Shown here: positions 16,292 through 25,162 of the stretch, piece by piece
Layout of the letters: every line of letters starts with the position of its first letter
How positions within the stretch are numbered: the first letter of the stretch is position 1
NCBI GenBank assembly: GCA_036267155.1
Contig: DATAWP010000031.1
Coordinates: 124,001-188,000 of the forward strand
Length of the DNA: 64,000 bases
Direction of reading: 5' to 3'
Source: PALSA-1353 sp036267155
Lineage (GTDB): Bacteria; Planctomycetota; Phycisphaerae; Tepidisphaerales; Tepidisphaeraceae
Program-made: the position numbers and the translations under genes
The notes under the pieces: generated by a model
Databases searched by the model: none
The model's input: only the letters and a program-made list of their open reading frames with translations
What the model was told of the DNA's origin: nothing

Positions 16292-17218
16292 TCACGCGCT
16301 TCGCCGTTGGCGGCGGAGGAGGAAAAGACCCGCTGCCAGCAGCGGCAATCCCACGGGCTCGGGAACGTAATACAGACCGAAGGCCAGATCTTCCGAGGGC
16401 CCGACCGCGCCGGCTGCAAAGCCGTCGGTGATGGGGTTGTAATCCAGCGGACCCTGCGTGCCTTCACGCAAGAGGTTTGGGCTGCCCGGTATAAACGTTA
16501 TGTTTCCGGTCACCGCGTCGTCCAAGTAATGAAACACCGGTTGCCCGATCGCGTTGGTTCCGAGGATCGAATCGCCCGGTGCAGCGGCATAGGGATCGAC
16601 AATCGAGTAATCACGGTTATGCCATCCCCATTGAGTCGGATCATTCGGACCGGTCAGCGCGACGATCTTCAACCAGTAAACAACGCCCGCTTGTTCGGGG
16701 AAGGGAGTCGCCAACTCGGCGTTGTATTCGTAAAGCGGTCCGTCGGGGCCGGGCACGGAGGGTTCCGGTTGCTCAGTAAAATCTCCGGCGCCCGCGGCGA
16801 GCGTGCCGGCCAGAGTGACGACTTCTGAACTCAACACTTGACCAGGCTCGCTGAAATTCCCAGCCGGACCGGCCGGTATGTCCGATTCGAAGGAGATGAG
16901 GAATTGCTTAATCTGGTTGGGGGCGCCGCTGTTGGGGAGATACGAACCCCACCACTGAACATCAACGACCGGGCTGGTGACGTTGTCGGAAAAATCGTCC
17001 GCCGCGAACGTGCCGCTGTAGCCATTCACCGTCGCGAGCGCACTCGCCGTGCTCAGCTCATCATGCCCGGGGAATACCGAGTTTGGATTTGTTACCAGGT
17101 CGCCGAGCGGTAACTGCTGGAACTTCAATACTTCTCCCGCAAGTGGATTGGCCCACGCCGGCGACGCCGCGGCGACTGCGAGTCCTGCGATTGCCAAAAA
17201 TGTATTTTTCCTGACCAC
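16292..17218 (-). CDS. Secreted protein with PEP-CTERM sorting signal
   Basis: 308 residues. The signal peptide is KNTFLAIAGLAVAAASPAWA. The body is acidic with few lysines and contains VVDVQWWGSYLPN, FLISFESDIPAGPAG and the histidine-bearing WGWHNRDYS, a pattern I associate with planctomycete PEP-CTERM proteins of unknown role. The end, YVPEPVGLPLLAAGLFLLRR, is a PEP-CTERM signal, presumably processed by an exosortase/archaeosortase-type system not seen here. The GTG start at 17218 is set by AAAGGAGG just upstream and by the signal peptide. Confidence 0.8.
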   Translation of the reverse strand: MVRKNTFLAIAGLAVAAASPAWANPLAGEVLKFQQLPLGDLVTNPNSVFPGHDELSTASALATVNGYSGTFAADDFSDNVTSPVVDVQWWGSYLPNSGAPNQIKQFLISFESDIPAGPAGNFSEPGQVLSSEVVTLAGTLAAGAGDFTEQPEPSVPGPDGPLYEYNAELATPFPEQAGVVYWLKIVALTGPNDPTQWGWHNRDYSIVDPYAAAPGDSILGTNAIGQPVFHYLDDAVTGNITFIPGSPNLLREGTQGPLDYNPITDGFAAGAVGPSEDLAFGLYYVPEPVGLPLLAAGLFLLRRQRRSA

Positions 17219-17751
17219 GAGATCCTCCTTTCTCACGCCCGGTGGCCGCGCCTTAGCGCCGACCTCCGCGCAATGAGATGTGCGAATATTGGGTTCACGG
17301 CCGCACGCAACTCCCCACTCTGGTGAGTTGCACAGCCGCAAACGGAGAAACGAATGGCGTGCCGAAGGAGTCGACCGGACGGTCATCGCGCGAAAACGCC
17401 GCGATTTCCCGACAGAAGAATCTGGAAAAAAATGTTCAAATCAAACTCTCATCAGCCCCATGAGCCCACCATTTCAGTAGGTTCCGGAAATTTCTTCGAG
17501 GTACAACCGATGAAAATATCAATGGTTAAACGACCGCCACGCCGCTTTGGAGCCAAGCCTACCAAGCCGGCGGGCGCGTTGGCGCAAAGCAAATATTTAA
17601 AAAAATGTTGACGCCCCTCCCCCTGTTTATTATAACTATAAATCAGATATTCGTAATAGACGGTGCAGAGCCTATAAACTCTCGGTGATGAGGTTCTTCG
17701 CAGCCCGGTCGGGCAATCCAAAAAACGAAAACTAGGGGACTTTGAAGCTCG
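17219..17751. other. 533-bp intergenic region between the divergent PEP-CTERM and sigma-54 activator genes
   Basis: Next to the PEP-CTERM gene is its ribosome site; a hairpin GCAACTC / GAGTTGC lies at 17307-17331 and could be an operator or leader structure. A small basic reading frame at 17510-17611 (33 codons) has GAGG before it but no other support. A strong housekeeping promoter for the activator gene is at 17608-17636. No RNA gene was recognised. Confidence 0.6.
17608..17636 (+). promoter_or_regulatory. Sigma-70-type promoter of the sigma-54 activator gene
   Basis: TTGACG, a 17-nt spacer and TATAAC, each one base from consensus, inside an otherwise GC-rich region. Transcription should begin near 17643, leaving a leader of about 110 nt. 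Confidence 0.65.
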
Positions 17752-18855
17752 TTGGTGGTCGCTGCGAACGTTGAATCGTTCGTGGATTTAAATAGAGAGG
17801 ACGGGAACGTGCTCACCCGATTTCGTCAAAGCGAGATTTTGGTTCCCGAGCCCTCAATGCCGGACGTGGCGTTCATCGGAAATTCGCCGGCCATCCAGCG
17901 ATTTACCGCCATCGCCGAGCGAGTCGCCGCCCTGAAATCGACCGTCATGATTCTGGGCGAAACCGGCACCGGCAAGGAGACCTTTGCCCGGCTGATTCAC
18001 TGCCAATCCCGCCGCTCGGCTCATCCCTTCATTCCGGTCGATTGCACGGCCCTTCCCGAAAACCTCTTCGAAAGCGAATTGTTCGGACACATGAAGGGGT
18101 CTTTCACCGGAGCACATCGCGACTCCCTCGGCTACGTTCGCTCGGCCCATTTGGGCACGCTGTTTCTGGACGAAATTGGTGAACTCAGCCTGGGTCTGCA
18201 AGCCAAACTCCTGCGAGTGCTTCAGGACCGCCGCGTGGTGCCGGTGGGGGCGTCGTCGGCTCAATCGGTGGACATTCGTGTGATCTGCGCCACCAACTGC
18301 GATCTTTCGGCGATGGTCGCGGCTGGAACCTTCCGGCAAGACCTTTTCTTCCGCCTGGCGGTCGTCTCCCTGGAATTGCCTCCCCTGCGCGAACGCCCCG
18401 AAGACATCGTTCCGCTGGCCGAACATTGGCTCAACACGCTGGCCAACACCTATGACGAGACTCCCCGAAAACTCTCGCCCGCGGTTGCGGATGCGTTGCT
18501 CAGGCACTCCTGGCCCGGCAACATTCGCGAGCTGTACAACGTCATCGAGCACGCCCACGTGCTGTGCAAGGGATCGATCATCGAATTGCAGGACTTGCCC
18601 CCGCGCTTGAATGCCCCCGATCCTCGGTCTTGTGGTTCGTCGCGTTACAACCTGGCGACCGTGGAAAGGCAAACGATTACCGAGGCCCTGGAGCACTGCA
18701 ATTGCAACCGGACCGCCGCCTGCCGCCTGCTTGGCATCGAACTTCGCCGGCTCAACCGGCGGATGGCATCGCTGAAGATCGACCTGCCCAGGAGAATCCC
18801 CACCGGCCGACCCCTCGAACCGCTCGCCCCTTCGTGCGATATTAGTTCGCATTGA
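17752..18855 (+). CDS. Sigma-54-dependent transcriptional activator (AAA+ and Fis HTH, no receiver)
   Basis: About 367 residues; TTG at 17752 or GTG at 17755 are the likely starts. The AAA+ domain has Walker A GETGTGKE, the sigma-54 contact loop as GSFTGA (usual form GAFTGA), Walker B GTLFLDEIGE, and RQDLFFRLAVVSLELPPLRE with the arginine fingers. A Fis-type helix-turn-helix (ITEALEHCNCNRTAACRLLG) ends the protein. The first 40 residues are too short for a receiver or PAS domain, so control is probably by level, partner or small ligand. The next gene overlaps its stop (TGATG). Confidence 0.88.
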   Translation: MVVAANVESFVDLNREDGNVLTRFRQSEILVPEPSMPDVAFIGNSPAIQRFTAIAERVAALKSTVMILGETGTGKETFARLIHCQSRRSAHPFIPVDCTALPENLFESELFGHMKGSFTGAHRDSLGYVRSAHLGTLFLDEIGELSLGLQAKLLRVLQDRRVVPVGASSAQSVDIRVICATNCDLSAMVAAGTFRQDLFFRLAVVSLELPPLRERPEDIVPLAEHWLNTLANTYDETPRKLSPAVADALLRHSWPGNIRELYNVIEHAHVLCKGSIIELQDLPPRLNAPDPRSCGSSRYNLATVERQTITEALEHCNCNRTAACRLLGIELRRLNRRMASLKIDLPRRIPTGRPLEPLAPSCDISSH

Positions 18856-20759
18856 TGACGGTCTCCCGCCATGCCCGCTGCGCCGGCGCCGCCGCTCTGG
18901 TGGCGCTGACATTGATCGTTTACATCCCCGTGATCCGCACCGGCGGATTCATCTGGGACGATCCGCAGTACATCACCGGCAATCCGCTTCTTCGCACCAT
19001 CCCCGGCCTGGGCGCGATCTGGATTCATCCCTCCGCTTCGCCGCAATATTATCCGCTCGTCTACACGACGTTCTGGATCGAATACCACCTCGTCGGGCTG
19101 CGCCCCTGGCTCTATCACCTCGACAACATTCTCCTGCACGCACTGGCGTCGATCCTGCTTTGGCTGGCCCTGCGGCGGCTGCACATTCCCGCCGCCGGAC
19201 TGGCCGCGGCAATCTTCGCCGTGCATCCCGTGAACGTGGAATCCGTCGCCTGGGCCACGGAACGGAAAAATGTGCTCTCCCTTGTCTTCTATCTCCTCTC
19301 CCTTCACGCCTATCTGAATTTCACCGGTGACGATCTGCGCGCCCCCCGATCCGGTCTGAAATATTATCTGCTCGCCCTGATCCTTTTCATCGCCGCGCTT
19401 CTCAGCAAGTCAGTCGCCTGTTCCCTCCCCGCGGCCATTTTGTTGCTCATCTATTGGCGTCACGGTCGACTGCGCTGGGGTGATCTCGTGCCCTTGATTC
19501 CCTTTTTCGCATTCGGCCTGACAATGGCCTGCATCACCGCGGGGATCGAGCGGCATCACGTTGGCGCTTCAGGCTCGGAGTGGAATTTCAGTTTCGCCGA
19601 TCGCTGCCTGATTGCGGGCCGGGCCCTCTGGTTTTACGCCGAAAAACTCTTCTGGCCGCATCCCCTGGTTTTTATCTATCCGCGATGGGAACGCATGGCT
19701 TTTTCGCTCCGCCCCTGGTTGATCGTCTTCCCATTGTCGGCGGTGACAACCCTCGCCGCGCTATGGCTGCTTCGCCGCCGGATTGGCCGCGGCCCGCTGG
19801 TGGCCGTCCTTTTCTTCGCCGGAACTCTTCTGCCGGCACTGGGATTTGTGAATCTCTACCCGATGCGATATTCGTTCGTCGCCGATCATTTTCAGTATCA
19901 GGCCGGCATCGGCCTGATCGTCCTCGCCGCTGCCGGCCTGTGGCGGCTCGGGCATATTCCCTCCGCCGCCGTCATCGTCATCTTGGCGATCCTCACTTGG
20001 CGACGCGGCCCGATCTATCAAAACCAGCTTGTTTTGTGGAAGGACACGACCGAGCACAACCCCACCAGTTGGATGGCCTGGGGAAACCTCGGCGACGAAT
20101 ACGCGGGTTTATCCAATCGCCCCGGCCTTCCGGCCGCAGCGCGCGACGAAGACCGCGCCAAGGCACGCGCCTGTTACCAGCGGCTGTACTCCCTGGCCCC
20201 CGATCAGCCGCTGGCCCATCTGAAATGGGGAATCGTGCTGGAATACGATGGAGACCTGACCGACGCGCGCGCTGAATTCCAGCAGGCTCTCAACCTCGCC
20301 CCCAAGTTCACGATCGCAATGAACAGCATGGGAATGTTACTCATACAGCTGAATGAGCCGGACGAGGCGACGAAGTATTACCGCAAGGCCATCGAACTCG
20401 ACCCCGGCTACGCCGAAGTGCGCGTCAACTACGGGAATGTTCTTCTATCCCGCGGCGACGTGGACGCGGCCATGGCCCAATACGCCGAGGCCGCCGCACG
20501 CCGCCCAGATAACGTCGAAGCGCAGTTCAAATATGCCAATTTGCTTTTCACCCACTACATCCGCCCCGATCTGGCCATCCCGCACTACATCGCCGCTCTC
20601 AGTTCTGATCCGAGCCGCGCCGATATTCACGCCAGTCTCGCCGCCGCGTTCTTGGCAACAGGGCGCTTTGACGAAGCCCGCGAGCAGTGCGCCCAGGCCC
20701 TGCAAATCGACCCTCATCTCCCCCAGGCCCAGCAACTTTGGATCCGCCTCGGCCATTGA
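18855..20759 (+). CDS. Multi-TM protein with C-terminal TPR repeats (TMTC/GT39-related)
   Basis: 634 residues. The first 390 are polytopic: helix 1, then an exposed loop with FIWDDPQYI, a HPVNVESVAWATERKN segment and several helices. This WDD ... WATERKN pattern belongs to the family that also includes eukaryotic TMTC O-mannosyltransferase-like proteins. The C-terminal 230 residues are TPRs (AIELDPGYAEVRVNYGNVLL is one). It may glycosylate or bind envelope proteins; the sequence does not settle which. The ATG at 18855 overlaps the activator's stop codon by one base, so the two are co-translated. Confidence 0.82.
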   Translation: MTVSRHARCAGAAALVALTLIVYIPVIRTGGFIWDDPQYITGNPLLRTIPGLGAIWIHPSASPQYYPLVYTTFWIEYHLVGLRPWLYHLDNILLHALASILLWLALRRLHIPAAGLAAAIFAVHPVNVESVAWATERKNVLSLVFYLLSLHAYLNFTGDDLRAPRSGLKYYLLALILFIAALLSKSVACSLPAAILLLIYWRHGRLRWGDLVPLIPFFAFGLTMACITAGIERHHVGASGSEWNFSFADRCLIAGRALWFYAEKLFWPHPLVFIYPRWERMAFSLRPWLIVFPLSAVTTLAALWLLRRRIGRGPLVAVLFFAGTLLPALGFVNLYPMRYSFVADHFQYQAGIGLIVLAAAGLWRLGHIPSAAVIVILAILTWRRGPIYQNQLVLWKDTTEHNPTSWMAWGNLGDEYAGLSNRPGLPAAARDEDRAKARACYQRLYSLAPDQPLAHLKWGIVLEYDGDLTDARAEFQQALNLAPKFTIAMNSMGMLLIQLNEPDEATKYYRKAIELDPGYAEVRVNYGNVLLSRGDVDAAMAQYAEAAARRPDNVEAQFKYANLLFTHYIRPDLAIPHYIAALSSDPSRADIHASLAAAFLATGRFDEAREQCAQALQIDPHLPQAQQLWIRLGH

Positions 20760-20772
20760 TTCCCCCAAAAAG

Positions 20773-20794
20773 CCGCGGGATAGCCATCCCGCGG
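20773..20794. terminator. REP-like palindrome, copy 2; possible terminator
   Basis: CCGCGGGAT, loop AGCC, ATCCCGCGG, followed by TCTT. It lies 13 nt after the TMTC/TPR gene stop and before the convergent STAND gene. It matches the palindrome at 16096-16116 in layout and flanks. Confidence 0.6.
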
Positions 20795-20847
20795 TCTTCG
20801 CACGCCGCAGATGAACCGAATGCCGAACACCCTCAAATCTATTCCGT

Positions 20848-22959
20848 TCAAGCAATCATCCCCTCATCCCCCACCACGGTCTCATTCGACCGCTTCGCCG
20901 GCCCCTTGCGCATCATCGCTGCCGCTCGCATCAAACAATCCACCGCCCGATTGATATCCCCCGTCCCGCGCAGCGCCCGGCCCAGCTCGTTCAGGCAAAG
21001 AGCCGTTTCCCGATGCTCCGATCCGTACGAGTTTTCCGTGATCGCCAGCGCCCGCTCCAGAAGCTTCACGGCCGCGTCGAAATCGTTCTGATCCGACAAC
21101 AATTGGCCCATGTTGAGCAAATCCCGGGCGACAGCCGGATGACTCGCGCCGAACGCCGTCTCGTCGATGAGCAGAGCCCGATCCAGAAGCTTGCGGGACT
21201 GGGCATGATCCCCGCCGGCCCGCAATGCTCCGCCCAAATTCGCCGCGATGCACGCCACTTGCGGATGCCCCGCGCCGAACTGCGATTCCGTGATCGTCAG
21301 CGCCTGCTCCAGCCATTGCTTCGCCCCGGCGTAATCCTTCAACTGCATCAGCACGAACCCCAGATTATTCATCACGCTGGCGATTTTCGGATGATGCTTG
21401 GGATAGCTCTTCTGATAGACATCGATCGCCCACTCGAATCGCTCCCTGGCCGGCTCGAGCTTTCCCAATTCCACGAGCGTCATCGCCGAGTTATTCGCCA
21501 CGGTCGCCAGGTGCGGATCGGCCGGCCCGTACACCGTCCGATCGATCTGCAGCGCCACATCGTACAACGCGCTGGCCCCCGCCAGATCGCCGAGGCGATG
21601 GCGGACGCGGGCCAGGTTATTGGCGATGTCCGCCGCCTGCACGCTCTGCGCGCCATCCGTCGTCTTGACCAGGCTGTACGCCATCTCCAGCAGCGTCCGG
21701 GCCTCGGAATAGTTTCCATGTTTGAGAAGGAATCGGCCAACTCGGCTGAGCAGATCGACCACCATCTGCGACGCCACGCCGGCGCCCTGCGCGTGCATCG
21801 TCGCCGCCAGCACGTGCGGCAAAACCTCTCCGCATGCCCGCCAGGAATTGGGGTTCTGGCTGTCGAATGGAAACGCCGCCGATGCGATCTGCAACGCCAC
21901 CGCCGCCCAGCCCATGCGGTCGATGTTCGACAGCCGATCCTGCGCCAGCGCCCCAATGACCCCGTGGACCGACAGGGTGTGATCCCCCGTCTTGGCCAGT
22001 GAAAATTTCTCCAGCGTATTCATCGCCTCATGAAGCTCGACGGGATGCTGGATGGCGGCGGCCAAATCCTCGGGCAGTGCGCCGGCGGCGTTTTCGATCA
22101 TCGCCAGCGGAATCTCATCCGGTGCGAAAAACCCGCACAACGTCAGCAACTGCGCCGCCGCCGGGTTCAGCAGCGTCATCCGCCGGAACGACAATTCCCA
22201 CGCCATCGCCGCCGAGATCGGATACGGCCCCGCCGGGCGCCCGTGGTCGAGCATCTCGGCCCAATAGTTCTCGAAATCCGCCAGGTAATCGGCCAGCGAC
22301 ATGTTGGCCTGATCGATGCAGGATGCCGCCTGCTCGATCGCCAGCGGAAGATCGCCCAGCGCCGCCGCCAATTGCTCGGCCACGTGCATGTCTTCGATCA
22401 TGCCCAGGCGGAGGCGAAGGAATTCGATTGACTCCTTCCGGGACCAGGAATTCACCGGCAGGATGCTCGCCAGCGATTCCCAGTTGGAATTACCGCTCGT
22501 GAGCAGCACGTGCCCCATGCCGCGGGGCCCAAGAAACGGCGTGAGATCCTCCGGCTTGCGGGCATTGTCAAAAATCAAAAGCCAGCGGTCGCGCCGATGC
22601 AGTTCCTCGATGGCCGCGTTGCACGCCTGACGTGGACTGTCAAACACCTGCCCGGACCGCGCCAATTTCGACGCCAGCCCCGCCAGATCGGCAACGATCG
22701 AGGCCTGCGTATCGGCTCGAATCCACCAGACGATGTCGTACTGATCCTGATGCAAATAAGCGTATTCAACCGCCAGCGCCGTTTTGCCCGATCCTCCCGC
22801 GCCGACGAGCGCCCTTGGCTTCGACGAAGCCGAGAGCGCGAACCCGTGTTCGATCGCCTGCAAATGCTCCGCACGGCCGACAAAGTGGATATTGCGTCTT
22901 TGGAAAACATTCCAAACCGCAGGCGGACCCTTGGATCTGCCTGGAACTGTTTTGACCAT
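20848..22959 (-). CDS. STAND (NB-ARC-like) ATPase with TPR repeats
   Basis: 703 residues from the ATG at 22959, which has GGAGGA 7 nt upstream. The N-terminal WNVFQRRNIHFVGR leads into an ATPase: Walker A LVGAGGSGKTALA (about 51-63), Walker B RWLLIFDNAR (about 125-134) and GDLPLAIEQAASCI (the GxP motif of STAND proteins). A helical linker follows, then from about residue 440 six or more kinesin-light-chain-like TPRs with the AxxHP spacing (FGAGHPQVACIAANLGGAL). There is no obvious effector domain. STAND proteins are signal-activated switches in regulation, and some act in phage defence; neither role can be assigned here. Confidence 0.85.
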   Translation of the reverse strand: MVKTVPGRSKGPPAVWNVFQRRNIHFVGRAEHLQAIEHGFALSASSKPRALVGAGGSGKTALAVEYAYLHQDQYDIVWWIRADTQASIVADLAGLASKLARSGQVFDSPRQACNAAIEELHRRDRWLLIFDNARKPEDLTPFLGPRGMGHVLLTSGNSNWESLASILPVNSWSRKESIEFLRLRLGMIEDMHVAEQLAAALGDLPLAIEQAASCIDQANMSLADYLADFENYWAEMLDHGRPAGPYPISAAMAWELSFRRMTLLNPAAAQLLTLCGFFAPDEIPLAMIENAAGALPEDLAAAIQHPVELHEAMNTLEKFSLAKTGDHTLSVHGVIGALAQDRLSNIDRMGWAAVALQIASAAFPFDSQNPNSWRACGEVLPHVLAATMHAQGAGVASQMVVDLLSRVGRFLLKHGNYSEARTLLEMAYSLVKTTDGAQSVQAADIANNLARVRHRLGDLAGASALYDVALQIDRTVYGPADPHLATVANNSAMTLVELGKLEPARERFEWAIDVYQKSYPKHHPKIASVMNNLGFVLMQLKDYAGAKQWLEQALTITESQFGAGHPQVACIAANLGGALRAGGDHAQSRKLLDRALLIDETAFGASHPAVARDLLNMGQLLSDQNDFDAAVKLLERALAITENSYGSEHRETALCLNELGRALRGTGDINRAVDCLMRAAAMMRKGPAKRSNETVVGDEGMIA

Positions 22960-23135
22960 TTGCCGATCCTCCGCAATTGCACACAACGGCGCGCCCCCCT
23001 TGGGCGGCATGTTGATTAGATATGATAATGCCTTTCCCGCCAATTTTCCCGCCCAAAATTACGTCCAGCCATGGCATCCTCAACCGTGATGGAATGTTCT
23101 CGATTCTTACGTCGTCAGGATGGCAATCCGGCGAG

Positions 23136-24203
23136 TTATTGATCGCCCTGGCCCCCCAACCGTTTCCGTATCGCCGCCAAAAGTCTCTCCTCCTCACCAC
23201 GCCAAAATCGCACAACCAACTCCGCCCGCCAAATCGGAATGGAGACCTCTGCAACGAACCTCGACACCTTCACCCAGTCTTTCTCCGTCGTGACCACGCG
23301 TTGCGCGCCAACCGCTTTAGCCTCATCAAAAACCGACCGGAGATCCCGCTCCTGATAATCATAATGGTCCGCAAATGCCCTCGTCCCAGCGCACGTTCCC
23401 CCCACCGTTCCCAGCCGCCAGAAGAAACTCTCCGGGCTGCCGATCCCGCAGAACGCGAAATATCTCTGCCCCACCAACGATTGAATCGGCGCCGACTCCC
23501 CTTCGGCCGACCGCAGATTTTCAATCACATGATCGGCATGGAAAACTTCCACGTCTCCATTGTGCTTCCGAATCGCCTCGGAAACTTTCGCCAGTTCATC
23601 CGGATCAACCTCATCCGCATGCGTCACAACCACCGCGTCGGCCCGTCGCAGTCCCCCCAGCGGCTCCCGCAGCATCCCGCGCGGAAACACACGCCCCGAT
23701 CCAAACGGCTCGCGGGCATGAATCAGCACCATTTCAAAATCCCGCGCCGCCCGCCGATGCTGCATTCCATCATCGAGAACGAAATTGGTGATTTCCGGAT
23801 GCTGCTTCAGCGCCGTGTGCGCTCCCCGCAGCCGGTCGCGGTCGGCGATGACCGGAATCCCGTCGGCTTCCAGCATTGCCTGCTCGTCGCTGATGCCGGC
23901 CTTCGTCGATTTATATCCGCGCAACAAAACGCACGGGCGCCGATCCGAAAGGCATTTCACAAGCCAGCGAACCACCGGCGTCTTGCCCGTCCCGCCGGTC
24001 GTGATGTTCCCGACGCTGATCGTCGGCCGGCCCAGCCGATGGATCGGGGAAATTCCCGCATCGTACAATCCATTGCGCAGCCGCATCATTCCCGCATAAA
24101 TCGGCTCGATGCACGCCGCCGCGGTGCGCAGCGCCGACGCGGAGATCGAACGATCCGATCCGTCCATCACCCGTCTGAAATATGCGTCCCTGGATTGAGT
24201 CAT
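23136..24203 (-). CDS. lpxK: Tetraacyldisaccharide 4'-kinase (lipid A)
   Basis: 355 residues. NITTGGTGKTPVVRWLV is the LpxK Walker A; LLRGYKS, LDDGMQHRRAARDFE and FPRGMLREPLGGLRRAD are the other family motifs; FCGIGSPESFF and TTEKDWVKV occur near the C-terminus. It adds the 4'-phosphate to the lipid A precursor at the inner membrane. The start codon overlaps the gluQ stop (ATGA). With lpxA and lpxC-fabZ at 58-61 kb this shows that the organism makes lipid A. Confidence 0.95.
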   Translation of the reverse strand: MTQSRDAYFRRVMDGSDRSISASALRTAAACIEPIYAGMMRLRNGLYDAGISPIHRLGRPTISVGNITTGGTGKTPVVRWLVKCLSDRRPCVLLRGYKSTKAGISDEQAMLEADGIPVIADRDRLRGAHTALKQHPEITNFVLDDGMQHRRAARDFEMVLIHAREPFGSGRVFPRGMLREPLGGLRRADAVVVTHADEVDPDELAKVSEAIRKHNGDVEVFHADHVIENLRSAEGESAPIQSLVGQRYFAFCGIGSPESFFWRLGTVGGTCAGTRAFADHYDYQERDLRSVFDEAKAVGAQRVVTTEKDWVKVSRFVAEVSIPIWRAELVVRFWRGEEERLLAAIRKRLGGQGDQ

Positions 24204-25156
24204 TCAGACGTCTCGCGGAGCAGCGCATCGTCGGCGGGCGTGAAAACAATTGGAGACGCCGGGATTGCGTGCAAGTCGAACCGGTCGATCAACTGGCGCG
24301 GATCATCAATTCCCCGCCCGGCATGGTTCATTCCGCACCATTTGGCCAGCAGTCCGAGCATCCGCGACCGCTGCACACCGAGCTTGCGATAGGCGGCGAT
24401 GCGCGTGTCGCCGTGACGCTTGGCCAATCGCCGGCCATCGGTTCCGACCACCAGTGGCAGATGAGTGTAACGCGGAATCTCCCTGGACGCGCCCAGCGCT
24501 TCGTACAGGAGAATCTGCCGAAACGTTGATTCCAGAAGGTCGTTCCCGCGGACGACTTCGGCGACATGCGCCGCCAGATCGTCCACGACCACGGCCAATT
24601 GATACGCCGCCGTGCCGTCCGATTTGGCGATCACAAAATCGCCCAGCCGGCGCGCGACGTTGATGCTTTGTCTTCCGGAAAAACCATCGTCGAATTCGAT
24701 GGTGCGGTCGATCGCCGTGAACCGAATGGCCGGCTCTCGGCCCGACGCCCGCCTCGCCTCCTCAACCGAGGCAAATCGCCCTCGGCACGTGCCCGGATAA
24801 ATCGTCGCTCCATCTTCCGCATGCGGGGCGCTGGCGGCCGAATCCACCTCTTTGCGGCTGCAAACGCACGGATACGCCAATCCCCGACCCAGCAACGAAT
24901 CGATGGTAGCGCGATATTCCCGCCCACGTTGCGATTGATAAACCGGCCCTTCATCCCAATCGAGCCCCAGATATTTCAGATCCTCGATGAGCGCTCGATC
25001 GGCCCCCGGTTTGATCCGAGGCCCGTCCAGGTCCTCGATGCGCAACAGAATGTGCCAGTTGGATTGTCTCGCCAGAATCCAGTTCACCAGAAACGTCCGG
25101 GCGTTTCCCATGTGCAATGCGCCGGTGGGAGAGGGAGCCAGGCGCGTTTTAGACAT
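24200..25156 (-). CDS. gluQ: Glutamyl-Q tRNA(Asp) synthetase
   Basis: 318 residues. RLAPSPTGALHMGNART carries the HIGH-like motif and DGRRLAKRHGD the KMSKS-like loop of class I synthetases. The zinc site CVCSRKEV ... YPGTCR is that of GluQ, and the protein lacks the anticodon-binding domain of full GluRS. It attaches glutamate to queuosine in tRNA(Asp). Middle gene of a lipoprotein-gluQ-lpxK operon (6-nt gap upstream, 4-nt overlap downstream). Confidence 0.92.
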   Translation of the reverse strand: MSKTRLAPSPTGALHMGNARTFLVNWILARQSNWHILLRIEDLDGPRIKPGADRALIEDLKYLGLDWDEGPVYQSQRGREYRATIDSLLGRGLAYPCVCSRKEVDSAASAPHAEDGATIYPGTCRGRFASVEEARRASGREPAIRFTAIDRTIEFDDGFSGRQSINVARRLGDFVIAKSDGTAAYQLAVVVDDLAAHVAEVVRGNDLLESTFRQILLYEALGASREIPRYTHLPLVVGTDGRRLAKRHGDTRIAAYRKLGVQRSRMLGLLAKWCGMNHAGRGIDDPRQLIDRFDLHAIPASPIVFTPADDALLRETSE

Positions 25157-25162
25157 AACCGG

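Noticed and set aside
17510..17611. A 33-codon basic frame (MKISMVKRPPRRFGAKP...) with GAGG upstream
   Set aside because: Too short to judge, no family known, and the strong promoter of the region lies inside its end and reads the next gene.
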